A stretch of 64,000 nt of DNA from Micrasema longulum (taxonomy: Eukaryota > Arthropoda > Insecta > Trichoptera > Brachycentridae). The notes below the pieces were generated by a model. That model had not been told where the DNA came from. It ran no database searches and saw only the letters and a program-made list of their open reading frames with translations. A program made the position numbers and the translations under genes. This document shows, one piece after another, positions 9,006 to 20,039 of this stretch (its first letter is position 1; the number at the start of each line of letters is the position of its first letter). The stretch spans positions 232,713-296,712 of the forward strand of contig JAGVSM010002758.1 in assembly GCA_022494885.1 (NCBI GenBank), in the 5' to 3' direction.

Positions 9006-9137
9006 AAAGTTTTTCTTCTCGTATGGGGGTCGCGTATTAGTTTTTAACCCTTTTTTTAAGACAAATATTTTCGCTGTAAATATTTCGTTTCTACAGTATG
9101 TTTTTAGCTAAATTTTAATGTTCATGTCGTAATCTTT

Positions 9138-9540
9138 AATATTTATTTATTTATTTATTTAAACGCCTTGTAGGCTTTAACATGTTTTACATGCATATCT
9201 ACAAATAAAGACAGACATGTATTTTACCCAGAAGTAGCAAAAAATATAAATGATTTTTATAAAAAATAAAAAAATCTTCTTTCACATATTAACTAGTATA
9301 AAATATATGGGTATACTAAACATTCATATATTGCAGTGGAAAGAACTGAAGCGCATTTTAAAATATGAAGACAGAAATGCATATTTCACAAAAGTAGCAA
9401 AAAAATTAAAATGAATTAAGAGTAAGAAAAATAAAAAAAATAATCATCATTAAATATTAGTAGAAAATATATGGGGATACATAATAATACATACATATAT
9501 CGCAGTGGGGAGAACAGAAGTGCATTTTTTCGTATAGGTT
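9138..9540 (-). mobile_element. LINE 3' UTR with TAAA tail and about 160-bp tandem duplication
   Basis: The TTTA repeats at 9142-9164 are a TAAA-type tail in reverse. Behind it, two consecutive similar blocks occur: GACAGACATGTATTTTACCC ... AGAAGTAGCAAAAAA ... ATATATGGGTATAC ... TGCAGTGGAAAGAACTGAAG (about 9210-9358) and the same order again at about 9370-9530. No coding part is left. It abuts a plus-strand LINE end. Confidence 0.5.
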
Positions 9541-9900
9541 ATATTAAAATTGATGTTCCATCATTACTGGGACAAGTAAAATTCAATATTCCGACTCGTA
9601 GATTGAGAAACAATGAAGTACTGTTCATCGATCAGCATAGAACAAACTATGGCCTAAATTCTCCAATGACCCGCCTTTGTCGTATTGTTAACTCAAGACA
9701 AGATCTGGACTTTTTTGGTTTAAGTTTACAACGATTTAAACGAGCGCTAAATAAATAGTCCAGATCTTGTCTCGATGTCCCTTATGTTTGTCAATGCTTC
9801 TTTTCTTTTTTTTAATGTTTTAAAATATTCTTTAATAGTAATATTTAAACCTTATAAATTGTATACATGGACAATGTCCGTTAATAAATAAATAAATAAA
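9541..9900 (+). mobile_element. Jockey-like LINE 3' end
   Basis: The open frame to 9758 reads IDVPSLLGQVKFNIPTRRLR, NNEVLFIDQHRTNYGLNSPM, then RLCRIVNSRQDLDFFGLSL and QRFKRALNK, a jockey-group ORF2 C-terminus. The 3' UTR (CTTGTCTCGATGTCCCTTAT ... TACATGGACAATGTCCG) ends in TAAATAAATAAA. The GGAC/GTCC words just before the tail form a short terminal hairpin. The 3' UTR recurs at 21136-21400, and related LINEs are at 24000-24155 and 41120-41690. Confidence 0.75.
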
Positions 9901-9904
9901 ATAA

Positions 9905-10330
9905 TCTTAAATTAGAATAAGTTAGAAAAATACTCAGGGAATCTTCATGTGTCTAAGTTTTGCTCAACAAAGTTCGGCAGCGGGTCTTTGGAAAATATTG
10001 GCCATGCCGAATATAATAAACTACCCTATAAGCTAAATCACGAAAAAACTAATAAAAAATCCAGAAGTGTCGCAATTAAAAAATATTACTTAAATCTTTT
10101 CGATAGTGATAGTTATTAATGTAATTTACATAGATAGTGTAAAGGGCTGTGTTTTATGTTTCTTATACAATAATATTTTCTTACTATTTCGGATGTATGA
10201 ACTATGTATGATCTTATGTATTGTCACAAAAATGTTTTTTTTTAATGTACGGTCCCAAATGAGTTTCTTCAATAACTCCTGGGAGTATAAAATGTACACT
10301 TCGTATTATATGTTTTATGAATAATAAAAA
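9905..10330 (+). mobile_element. LINE C-terminal remnant and 3' UTR
   Basis: A frame near 9965-10105 reads TKFGSGSLENIGHAEYNKLP, YKLNHEKTNKKSRSVAIKKY and YLNLFD. The FG..SL.Y.G...YN.LP.....K....FKK.L pattern is a usual LINE C-terminus. An AT-rich UTR follows and ends in A-rich sequence near 10330. No tail microsatellite confirms the 3' end. Confidence 0.45.
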
Positions 10331-10334
10331 TAAA

Positions 10335-10985
10335 AAACTAAATAAAAATATTTTTAAAAATAAAATATTAATTTAATGTCCGGTATTTAAAAAAATATTT
10401 CTAGTGATGTTTGAAAAAAAAATTCAAGTATTATTTTTTCTCTGTAAATTTACGGATTTGGAATTATACGACACAATTGTTCATTGGGAATTAGGATTAA
10501 TACATATAAATCTATGCATTAATTAATTAATTGTATACGACGGTGAATTTCCACCGAGATGCTTCACTAATTAATTTTAATGTTTTAATTTTAAACGTAA
10601 TAGCCCTGGTTCTAGAAAAGCTGACCATTTAGTTGTCATGTCGTTTGAATACCCGTCCATCTTGCGGACTCCACTCGGCCATGGCCAGTCCGCCGGGTTC
10701 TGATGTCATCGTGTGATCGTTAAGTATCATTCTGCGGTCACCATGTGAACACACAGCAGTCGTGGAACCCGCTGATGCTGGAGCCGGACGCATAGTCGGA
10801 TAGGCGGATTATTCGCTATCTCATCTCCCCGTGTCTGGTGGCTAATAGCGAGTGGGTATTGGATAGTGGATTGTCGTTATGGAAATAGTTTATAATAATA
10901 GCGGTTTAAAAATAAGGGTCAGATGTTTTTACGTCAGATATGCTTGTTTTTTAAATTCAGACTTAATATATTTATTATATTATAT
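10335..10985. other. Stretch with no recognised gene
   Basis: The first half is AT-rich. 10630-10860 is more balanced in composition (GGCCATGGCCAGTCCGCCGG near 10678) and may be single-copy. No open frame or repeat match was recognised. Confidence 0.4.
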
Positions 10986-10987
10986 TA

Positions 10988-11571
10988 GGGGAAACGTGTC
11001 CAAAATGATCCATTTAAGGGAGAATTGATATTTAATATTTTAAAAATAATTCGACTAGTTTTGAAAAGTGTTATTATTTTTCTATTTACCACAATTCGTC
11101 AAATGTGTTATTATTCAATGTTTTATTTCTATACCGATTTTAGCAAAACCCTACCAAAGGATCATTTTGCCACACCACGTGTACAAAATGATCCCTCGAG
11201 GAGCATTTCACAGGATCGTTTTGGAGTTATTGTTACTAATGAAACAAATAAAAATAATTATAAACTGACATATGAATAATGGCGGAGATAGGTATTATTT
11301 TATAATTGTGTTTGTGCTGTATAAAGAATGTGCTGTATTACAACTTAATATGATGTTTAAAAATGACTTACCTTAGGATCAGACAGGTGAAAATTATATT
11401 TTTTTACGCGCACTCGTTCTCATTTCACGCGTCTCTCCGCCATTACTGTCAAATGCTTAATACGTTATTATGTATATGTTGAAAGAATTGAATAATAGAC
11501 GGCATTAGTAGTTTCGCTAAAATCTCAAGGGATCGCTTTACCTCGAGGGATCACTTTGTACACGTTTCCCC
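10988..11571. mobile_element. TA-flanked TIR element (584 bp)
   Basis: It starts GGGGAAACGTGTCCAAAATG and ends in the inverse (CACTTTGTACACGTTTCCCC), with TA on both sides (10986-10987, 11572-11573), so it looks like a non-autonomous TA-target DNA transposon. The motif GGATCAYTTTG / CAAAATGATCC recurs about six times inside, often next to CCTCGAGG, in both orientations. No transposase was recognised; the two overlapping frames at 11025-11279 look like chance frames. Confidence 0.75.
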
Positions 11572-11599
11572 TACATTCATTACCTTAATACATATAATT

Positions 11600-11990
11600 A
11601 AGAGTATTCCAGAAACCGCATACGAGCATCAAACAGAAGGCGACTTAACTACTCGTAAATGAGTAGTTTTACGTTTTGACCCAATAGTTTCTTTGTAGGC
11701 GTCGCTCAGTACGCAACTCCTGATTTGAATTCAACTATGCCGTGTTGTGTCCTTTTAAAGTGTAGATATACTGCTAGGATCTTAAAGAAACAGGATGAGG
11801 TCACATTTCATGTATAATTAGCAAATGAATGTGTAGTAGCAAATACATTACTTAAAAATTGAATTATTTTTCCATCTGTCAGATTGTCGAAGAAAATAAA
11901 ATGGACATTTCGTTAGTGTTGCCAGGGTAGTAAATTTTTTTACCCTTATTTTTAAAATATCAAATATTATTTAACACGATAAAAAAATAT
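11600..11990 (+). repeat. Dispersed repeat F, copy 1
   Basis: Blocks CCAGAAACCGCATACG, GAGTAGTTTTACGTTTTG, GTCGCTCAGTACGCAACT, TTCAACTATGCCGTGTTG, AAATGGACATTTCGTTAG and GTTGCCAGGGTAGTA recur, reversed, at 38885-39510. It is non-coding and probably a non-autonomous DNA element. Confidence 0.65.
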
Positions 11991-11994
11991 TTGT

Positions 11995-12955
11995 TTTATG
12001 TAAAATAAAATTAGTTTTATAATTTAAGTTCAAAGTTCATTAATTCAATTACTCTTATTAAATGACCCTTTACTTATCTACTCTGTTGTGTCAATCAATA
12101 TTTCCGCGTGCACTATAAAATTTTAGAGAAATCAACAGATTGCTTTTTCTTTTACCTTACATTTGTGTTATGATTATATTTTTTCCCATCGTGCAACATT
12201 ACGCGGCGACATCACGAATGCGCGCGGCGAAAGTGGGGCATAGTGGGGGACTTTTTGGACACAGTCAGATGTACTCAAATAAGATTCTACGCTCCTTCTG
12301 GAGTATTCTTAATTCTATGCCTTAGTATTATATTCATTTTAAGTGATCGGTTTACAAAACTGTTCACAAGTTAGTTGCGTATTCCTTTCTAAATTATATA
12401 AACCATTACAAAAGAACTTAACACCTGTTAACGATCCTCTTTAGTGAGTGAATTAATAGTTTTTTCTTGTTAACTCATGTGTGGCTATGCGGTAACGGAT
12501 GTCTACCTCGGGTAAAAAACATTTAATAACTCTCTTATTTTTTTAAATAACCAACTCATATTTTTTGTAATCCTTATATGGACTTTTTTACACCAAAATA
12601 AGGAAACATTTTTATAAAAAATGCACGGGCTTTTTCTATAAAAAACAGTTTCTTCATTTTGTAAAATAAATTAAAACAAACGAAAGAGATGCCAGTATTA
12701 TAAGTGGTTTATTAAATTTTATAAGAAAGAGCACGAGAATATAGCATATCAGAAGACCGACAAGGACACTATTCGTTAGGGGCGGAGCTTGAGTGACCGA
12801 GAAAACAATACCGAAAGAGCACGATACAGAATTATACCACTTGTGGGACAGAGAACACATCAGTCGCGTGAAGTTTTTTGTAGTATACTGGGCTGACGCT
12901 GTATTTAACACACCGTGTTCCCGAAATGTTTCTACAATTTATTCAGAATTTATCT
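11995..12955. other. AT-rich stretch, nothing recognised
   Basis: No repeat shared with the rest of the window and no recognisable open frame. The 85-codon minus frame at 12654-12911 has no identifiable domain. Confidence 0.5.
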
Positions 12956-12959
12956 GATT

Positions 12960-13215
12960 TAAATTATTTTTTGACAATTCTTGATGGAATTTCATTGTAA
13001 TGATGAAATATTTACATACATTTACATATAAGTTATTAATCAAAAATACTTGGTACACTTCCACTCATTTCCACACTTAAGATAATATTTTGATTTCTAT
13101 AAATCATCCTTACATTGTATAATATTCGCCAGTCTGAAGATGTCCATTAGAGGATGAAAGCGCTAATTGGTCAAACAAATAAGTGGAAGTGTACCCAAGG
13201 AAGTGTGCAAAGTTA
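12960..13215. repeat. Fold-back family B remnant
   Basis: CAATTCTTGATGGAATTTCA, ACATATAAGTTATTAATC, TACTTGGTACACTTCCACTC, then CAGTCTGAAGATGTCCATTAG, GATGAAAGCGCTAATTGGTC and AAGTGGAAGTGTACC match the arms of the 2432-2737 palindrome, but the palindrome is eroded. Confidence 0.65.
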
Positions 13216-13219
13216 TTTC

Positions 13220-14210
13220 ATTTAAAGTGTTCAAAAAATTTGTTCATAACTAGTTTTAAAAAACGTGTTTACGTTGTCATTTTTGTGTATGTTTAATTAT
13301 GATTTGATTATATCACGTATTACGTACTATTATTTTATTTCTTACAAGTTTTTTTTGCTATTTTTTTAGGTTTTATTTCAATATTATTCTAAGAATATGT
13401 TTTAACAGCGTTTTTATTTATTCCAATAAAATCTAGTATTTATTTGCAATAAAAATTTGATATTCTTTTTTGCATTCAAATAGTTGTATTAGCATAGCAT
13501 ACTTTCTAGTCTCCCGGTTGATCTATTTCCGCTAAATTCAGTCGTAAGTGTAATTCGGAATTCAGTCGACAACCAGACGCGGGCGGTAGCGCTTGCTGGC
13601 GGGATTTTAAAAGGAATGAACACAATTTCTAACTTTATTTTGCATAAATATGCTTTAATTTTATATTTTTTATGTAACATCTTTGAATAAAGATCATTTT
13701 TAACACATACCATTGTAAATAATTTGGTATTTTAGCTTACATTTCAAAATATCTCGACTTATGCTTGTGGTCACATTGTGTTACACCACCGGCTGCAAAG
13801 GGATTATTCAGCACAGTCTTTTAAGAGTTAAGAAAATATTGATTAATGCTTCTTGTATTTATTGATTGTACTTACCGATTTGAAACCTGACAACGCGGAG
13901 GTATTAACTAGCAACACACTCGAATCAGAATCGTGTTAATCCCGATATATTAGCGACAATTAAATCAATTGAAAACATCACTTCACTAATCGTATTAGTG
14001 AGGATACAAATACAGTTAAGAAGATAATGTCTATAAATCTTTATTATGGAAAAGAGTTGCCTAAATTTATTTTAAACATTATCAGAGAGCGGCTTGATGG
14101 GCCATGCGTCATGCAGAAAACTCGCTTGAAAAGTGCGTCTCAAAATAGTAAAAATATGCGTAATTTGAATATTGTGATTTCCGAATGTAAGGAAGATTAC
14201 GGTATATTCG
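13220..14210. other. AT-rich stretch with one unassigned small ORF
   Basis: An ATG-started frame at 14027-14266 (79 codons) begins MSINLYYGKELPKF and is rich in N, K and I. I recognise no family, and it runs into the adjacent LINE tail. Nothing else was supported. Confidence 0.3.
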
Positions 14211-14214
14211 TATA

Positions 14215-14850
14215 CAATAATACTAATAATAATGTTTGGATAATTTATATAGCGCCATTTTTTTAAAAAATCACCTCAAGGGCGCTGTACAGTAAATAAA
14301 TATCTCAGCACGTCTTGCAGCTACAGAGCGCATGGACGGTTGGGATTCTAGTTCCTCGTCTCCAATTATGATCTATTACAATTATGATATATAGGAGCTA
14401 GATAACAGCACGTCTTGCAACTACAGAGCGCATGGACAGTAAGAAATCTAGCCCCTATTTACATTTTTATTTTAAAGCATTTTATTTGACAATGAAGTTT
14501 AGAGTTTAAGTGATATTTTAAAAAACGAAATAAAAAGCAAATTTATAAAAATAGAAGTTAGATTACAACAAGTCTTCCAGCTACTGAGCGCGTGGACGGT
14601 TGAAATTTTAGACCCTATTTACTAAATTTCGATATTTGATAGTTGATAACATTTACATAATATGATAAAAATAATATGATAGCTAACATCACAAAAAGTC
14701 TTGCAGCTACAAAACGCATCGACGAATGGAATTTCAACAATATAAGAATGATTTTAAAAAGTTGACAATAAAAAATAATAAAAGAAAACACAATAATAAT
14801 AAATTGAGCAAAGAACTAGTAAGTTTGACAATTAGGTAACAGTACAATAG
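14215..14850 (-). mobile_element. CR1/L2-like LINE family 3, 3' UTR copy with 45-bp repeats
   Basis: On the minus strand the 3' end carries the hairpin AGCGCC (14251-14256) / GGCGCT (14281-14286) and an ATAATAATA tail (14216-14232). Upstream are four dispersed copies of a 45-base motif (core AGCACGTCTTGCAGCTACAG, then AGCGCATGGACGG on the plus strand) at about 14308, 14405, 14567 and 14698. The same organisation, reversed, occurs at 53385-53830, where RT C-terminal coding precedes it. Confidence 0.7.
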
Positions 14851-14919
14851 TACTCGTAACGTTGGTTGTCAAGTATAAATTCAAACAAAAATCGATTTAA
14901 CACTTCATCCCGGTTGCTC

Positions 14920-15350
14920 ATCAAATATCTTCTTCTTGCGGTGCCTTATCAAGTCCCCCCGACGTTGGCGATCATTACAGCGAAAGCATCTTGGTCCTGC
15001 GCCACTCCGAGGCCAGGACAACTGCTTGTCGGACGTACTCGCCATAGTGATTCCTGGGAAAAGATGACCAGAGTGGTTTTCCGTTGCCTTCTCTGGCGGA
15101 TTTTTCTGTCGGGGTTACCTACCCTTAGCTGGTTGGTTCTGGTTTTGAGGCGCCAGAAACTCGCCTTTCACCCTTTCGTTATCTGCTGTGATCACACCGT
15201 TTTAAGTGTGATCCCATTGCCCGGGGTTCGCGACGTGGACGCTAACGAGTTGGACTAGGCAGTAGTGTTGCCGGTGAAATGCAACTCGGCATTCGCAGCA
15301 TTTAATAGAATCACATCCTCGAGCAAGATGTGACTCACTGCGACCCTACT
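14920..15350 (-). repeat. GC-rich sequence with GAA-type tail, possible retroelement 3' end
   Basis: CTTCTTCTTG at 14929-14938 is a GAA tail on the minus strand, like the RTE copy ending at 40590. The body contains GAAGGCAACGGAAAACCAC on the minus strand, which I recall from dispersed insect repeats. The 130-codon plus frame at 14866-15258 is not recognisable as protein. Confidence 0.3.
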
Positions 15351-15614
15351 GACGGTTTGAACCCCTCATTAAATATACACGAATTTAATATTTTTTTTAC
15401 TCTCGTACCTACCGAAATTCAAAAGCGGCGAGCTTATTTTTTAATTAATGGGACTTCTAAGTACGCCTCTATTTTTTTTGTATTCGTCGGTAATCAGCAT
15501 TACACAAAAAAGCTTGTTTTTAACTTTGATAGCTGGCTTCTGGCTGGTTTGTTTGTTTTGGAGAGAATGCTTTAATATTAATTTAATTGAATAAACGTAT
15601 ATTGTAAGATAATA

Positions 15615-15720
15615 ACACTTACTTGAACAATTATCGCTTTTACCCTCTAATGGGCATCTTCAGACTAGTGAATGTTATACAGTGTAAGGATAATTTATAT
15701 AAAACTAAATATTATCTTAC
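15615..15720 (-). repeat. Fold-back family B arm fragment
   Basis: ATCGCTTTTACCCTCTAATG, GGCATCTTCAGACTAGTGAA and TTATACAGTGTAAGGATAAT match the left arm of the 2432-2737 palindrome. Confidence 0.65.
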
Positions 15721-15785
15721 GTGTAGATACATTTAAAAATAGGTTGGAAGAGATACAATACGCAATATTTCAATGGAACAGAGTT

Positions 15786-16015
15786 TTTTTTTTATTTGTT
15801 TATTTTTCCATACATATATTTACATAGAATTTTAATTACAAAAATACACCTTAAAATACATCTTAAAATTAAGCTATAACATAAATTGGAAAAAATGCTG
15901 ACAAAAACTTCGGCGTCTGAAAAAAAAAATATTATTACGTATTCGAAAATGCTTTTTTTTTTGCTCAAATTACTTTTCCCAGGGTTCAAGGGTTTCTTCG
16001 GGGCAGGGGGCACAT
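15786..16015 (-). mobile_element. Poly(A)-tailed LINE 3' end, second copy
   Basis: The T-run at 15786-15794, then TTTGTTTATTTTTCCATAC, CTTAAAATTAAGC and TTGGAAAAAATGC, are shared with 3331-3510. Only the UTR remains; the 73-codon minus frame is not recognisable. Confidence 0.55.
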
Positions 16016-16272
16016 GAATAAACCATCACGTAAATACCTGCTATGTGACGTAACTGTCGAAAAAATAGCCTTTTATTACTTACGGCCGTCTGTATCTTGT
16101 AGTGATCTTCCTCATGCGGAGATTGGAATCTCATTCACAGTAAACTATCGCCGGCGGATCATGTAAATTTAATTAGGAGTGTCCCTATCTCGTTTCTCAA
16201 TGGCGCCGCGTCGCTCGCGGTGGTGGTGAACGGCGACTCCGAAGGTGGATGGATTATTTGTAGTGTGTAGTT

Positions 16273-17577
16273 TAATGATGGGAATAATCGAAATACAAGC
16301 ATTCGAGACATGCAAATAATCGAATTCAAGCATCGAATTAATTGATTTTTTTACCGTTAAATGTCAGAAAACGGCAAAAAAAATATTGCTGACATTTATT
16401 TGAAGTTTTGTAGGGGGGAACATATACATGTGTAATAACAAAGTACTTCAAAATAATAATTCCCCACGGGAAATTGGGTATAAAACATGTTTTATTGAAC
16501 ACGGTAAAAATTAGATTAGTCTCTTTTTATTATAAATATGAACTCATAGCAACAATTCATTTAACATTATATACTTGAATTTTATTGAAAACGAACGATA
16601 GTTTACACTTCTGAAAAATCATTAAATTTAATTACCATTGCTTTCGTAATGTCATGTCAGACAGAACTCATCAAATGCATTTCCCAAAAAGCGCCTTCAA
16701 ATCATTCTATGTCGAAATATTAACTTAGTCGGAAGTATCCTTTTCGTATTAATCTTTCGAGAAACCATTCCGAATGAATTCTCTCGAAATGTCAAGTCCG
16801 AATTCATACCTCGATTGTCTCGGAATCCATTCCGAATTCATGTTTCGATTATCTCGAAATGTCGAGTCCGAATTCATATTTCGACTGTCTCGATTTGTCA
16901 AGTCCGAATTTATATCTCGATTGTCTGGGAAAACCATTTCGAATGGATTCACTGGAGGAATCTCGATTATTTTTTCTCGATTATTTTTCCGTTTAGTACG
17001 AGTGAACTCGATTAATTGTAAGCATTTCGAAATGTCTCGATTTTTATTTATTTATCTACGATTTTCGATAAAATGCTTGTTTTGTTCCCAATAAGCATTA
17101 TTTAGTTTAAAAAATTAACCCATACCTAAATGTGTACCGCAGTAACACCGAAAATCTTAATCCATAATTGTATATATTTATGGAGATATAAAAGTTATTA
17201 GATGCAATTAGCTACACATCACCGGGAAGGGAGAGTTAAAAAAACATTCCTTTTATTTTTATTGTATGTAAATACTAGATATAAAACATTTTGCGTTTTC
17301 TTCATATTTTATGAATTAAAATATTTATGTACTAATTATATTATTTGATAATATTGAATTATTTTACTGCTATTTTGAACATATTATTTTGAAACTGTTT
17401 AGGTAGATAGTTCTTAAACTGTCAGTGATAATTTAAGTGATAAAAATGATGATTTTCATAAATAAACATGTGTTTAAAACGACAGTCTAATAAATTCAAA
17501 TCACCTTTATCTTTGGCTAAATAATCTTTTTAATAATCGAATATTCCAATCTTTTAATTCGATTATTCCCACCATTA
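16273..17577. mobile_element. TIR element of about 1.3 kb with internal minisatellite
   Basis: The ends are TAATGATGGGAATAATCGAA (16273-16292) and its near-perfect inverse TTCGATTATTCCCACCATTA (17558-17577). The interior is AT-rich, carries a 36-bp tandem array at 16780-16935 and is dense in TCGA words. No transposase was recognised, so it appears non-autonomous. The TIR resembles hAT-type ends only loosely, and no clear target duplication was seen. Confidence 0.6.
16780..16935. repeat. 36-bp minisatellite
   Basis: Four imperfect units, each CTCGAAATGTCAAGTCCGAA then TTCATACCTCGATTGT or a variant. The unit length is divisible by three, so it gives open frames on both strands (for example minus 16749-16952 with a 12-residue repeat); these are by-products of the repeat. 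Confidence 0.75.
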
Positions 17578-17989
17578 CGGTTGATTTAGTGATGCGGCTG
17601 AGTGCTGCTGCTGACGTCACCTGCTCCGGGGGAACTTCCGCCCACGGAAATTTGTGATGAGAGTGTGAATTCTTTCCATTTCAACTTTCCACGACACGTC
17701 GAGGTGACGTCTTTATGGTGGTCCTCCCAATAGAGCCTCATAGTCGTCACTGTAGAGCAGTGTCTGCCTTTTTCATTATTTTTTACTACACTTTACTAAT
17801 CAACTTTTTTACTTCATGGCACACCGGTGCATGGGATTTGTTCCGCGGCACATTAAAGTGCATTAAAAAAGAAATGTACCTTATCAATATGAAAATCATA
17901 ATGTAGGCGACATTGAAAACAATAAAAAAAACGTTTATACATAGGTTGTAATAATAAGGTTTTTTTTTTAAAACTTTTTTAAAGAAGCT

Positions 17990-18500
17990 AAACTGGCAGT
18001 GCACAACGGAGTTTTAGTCCCAACACTTATGTATGGAAGTAAAACATGGAACTGGCAGAGGAAGGATGAAAGCCGAGTGATCGCGATGGAAATGCGATCT
18101 GTTAGACGAATGTGTGGGAAATCAATGTATAACAGGGTTACGAATGATGGCATCAGGCGAGAGTGTAAATCGGAGTCAAGTATAATTGATAAGATTAAGA
18201 AAGGGTCTCTGAGATGGGTTGGTCACGTAGAATGAATGGACGACGAAAGAATGGTTAAATAAGTATATATGGCGAAAATGAACGGCAACGTGAGACGAGG
18301 ACGACCAAGGAAGACGTGGCATGATCAGATAAACCAAATTCTTAAGTCGCTTAAAAGCAGACAGAACCGAAGGGCATGTATGACAAGATGTATGAATGTG
18401 GAAGACGCTAGGAATGTGCGCCTGGATAGACGTGTGTGGCGGTCCATTCTCTCTGCCTACTCCTACGGGGAAATGGCGTGACGGTAGTAGTAGTACTAGT
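17990..18500 (+). pseudogene. RTE-like LINE ORF2 C-terminus
   Basis: Reads LVPTLMYGSKTWNWQRKDES, AMEMRSVRRMCGKSMYNRVT, DGIRRECKSES, KGSLRWVGHVE, one stop, then KMNGNVRRGRPRKTWHDQIN, ACMTRCMNVEDARNVRLDRR and VWRSILSAYSYGEMA. This is the usual C-terminal part of insect RTE-type ORF2 (YG.E.W, EM..LR...G, R.GHV.RM, GRP...W.D). A stop at about 18233 and a frame change near 18255 interrupt it, and the RT domain is missing. The tail after the stop is TAG/GTAGTA-rich. Homologous pieces: 24890-25328, 37418-37715, 40005-40590 and 43545-44190. Confidence 0.75.
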
Positions 18501-18502
18501 AG

Positions 18503-19301
18503 TTTAAAGTAAAAAAGGTCCATGAAATAGTGTCCAGTAAAAAAAAATATTTTCTAATTATTAATATTTTTAAAATTGAAATTTTGAATTCCCGCAAAAG
18601 CTGTCAATTAATTGGCCGCGCCCCTAATACGTCACGATTCATGTTTATTTGTTCCTGCCATTCAAAATTTGTTTCGAACATTGTCACGAATCTTGACGTC
18701 ACAACTGTCAAGGCCGAAATGTTCTCATGCATAAATGTAAAAAAAAAATTTAATAAAAATACGTTGCAAGAAAAACGCGACGTGTTTGGCCTTGGTTGTT
18801 GTGACGTCAAGATTCGTGATAATGTTCTAAACAAAGTTCAATGGCCAGGAACAAACAAACACGAATCGAGTCGTATTAAGGGCGTCGACAATGGAATGAC
18901 CGTTTTTGCCGGATTTTAAAATTATAAATTTAAAAATATTTTTCAAGCTATACTGTAGTCCTTAAAATGTAACATGATTAGAATGACAGTTGTCAGAAAA
19001 AGTGACGACATAACTTTGTAGTAACGTCAAAGGAGTTATTTATATTGACACACAAAAGTATAAATGTCTCATTTTTGGTGAATAATTGTGTAAACACGCT
19101 ATAATAGGCTTGTTTTTGCGTTTTTTTATATCAATTTTCGGAAACAGAGTTTTATGATTGCATGAAATAACTGATAAAATCGATTTGATCAGTGATCAGT
19201 AATTTCCTATCACAGCTCAGTCATTCTAATCAAGCTATATTTTAAGGACTATAGCAAAAAGCTTTACTGGACAGTATTTCATAGACCTTTATTACTTTAA
19301 A
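18503..19301. mobile_element. Fold-back element G with a nested MITE
   Basis: The terminal inverted repeats are TTTAAAGTAAAAAAGGTCCA...AGTGTCCAGTAAA (18503-18542) and the inverse TTTACTGGACAG...TATTTCATAGACC...ACTTTAAA (19262-19301). The interior has its own inverted arms: CCCTAATACGTCACGATTCA ... GAATCTTGACGTCACAAC (about 18615-18705) and the reverse at about 18800-18890. A separate TIR element (18948-19256) lies just inside the right end. A half copy is at 42285-42500. Overlapping open frames on both strands reflect the palindrome. Confidence 0.7.
18948..19256. mobile_element. MITE-H (TIR about 35 bp)
   Basis: Ends: CTGTAGTCCTTAAAATGTAA...GATTAGAATGACAG and CTCAGTCATTCTAATCAAGC...TTTTAAGGACTATAG. 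A second copy in reverse orientation is at 28008-28250 (TATAGTCCTTAAAATATAGC, GATTAGAATGACAGCTGTCA, GATCACTGATCAAATCGAT). It is short, non-coding and inserted in fold-back G. Confidence 0.7.
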
Positions 19302-19351
19302 AATGTAAAAAATATATATATTTCCATATCGATTTTTGTTTATACAATTCA

Positions 19352-19920
19352 TTAGTTCGTAGTAATTTGGATCTGTAATCTGATCACCACATTACATAAC
19401 TCACATGTATTTAATTGAATCTGTGCAAAAAACATTTCTTTGTATCCTGACATTTAAATGTAACCTGGGCAGTACCGCAGTACCCTTCAGTCTTATGATC
19501 AGCGTCTAGAACACTTCGGTCTAGATAAATTAAAATTTAGATGACAGATTTTAAATTTGATATATCTTTATAAAATAATTAATTGTAATGTTGATTCTGC
19601 ATTTTGTTTAGAGAGTATACCCCTGAATGTCCCCAATCGGCGATTGAGATCCTACACAACATTTTATCTTCCAACCTTCAATAACAATATGGCGCCCTTT
19701 AATGCATTAGCACGTATGTTAAGATTGTATAATAATGCAGAAAGTAATGCTGATATTGATATCTTTAACGATACATTAAATAATTATAGGAAAACTGTCA
19801 CGCAGTTTATAAAATCAAATAGTCATTTATTTTAGTTAAGTAAAATAATTTGTAATAACCTACAAGTAATAATTTATTGTAATAACTTGTAAAACAATCA
19901 AAGAATTCAATCAAGTTAGC
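19352..19920 (+). pseudogene. Jockey-like LINE ORF2 C-terminus with 3' UTR
   Basis: From about 19352: YITHMYLIESVQKTFLCIL, then, after frame changes, DQRLEHFGLDKL, and the open frame 19557-19835 reading IYLYKIINCNVDSAFCLESI, PLNVPNRRLRSYTTFYLP and DIDIFNDTLNNYRKTV. LIE.VQ..FL, YLYKI.N...D....L..I...VP.RR.R and DIFN.......R are jockey-group C-terminal motifs. Frame breaks near 19450-19540 show it is dead, and no catalytic segment is present. Confidence 0.7.
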
Positions 19921-20039
19921 CAATATAAAAAAAATATATTGCAAACAATTTTTTCTTTTTCTTTATTTGTGCATGCTGAGTTAACATAATTGATGAACAA
20001 TACCTAAAATAACCATTTACTAATGTCATAATATTCAAT

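Noticed and set aside
14866..15258. 130-codon plus-strand ORF
   Set aside because: No recognisable domain; the segment reads more like a retroelement 3' end on the minus strand with a GAA tail.
16780..16935. 36-bp repeats as a CRISPR array
   Set aside because: Units are directly adjacent with no unique spacers, and the context is a eukaryotic TIR element.
18530..18919. Overlapping 129-codon and 76-codon frames on opposite strands
   Set aside because: Both lie in the inverted arms of fold-back G; the openness follows from the palindrome.
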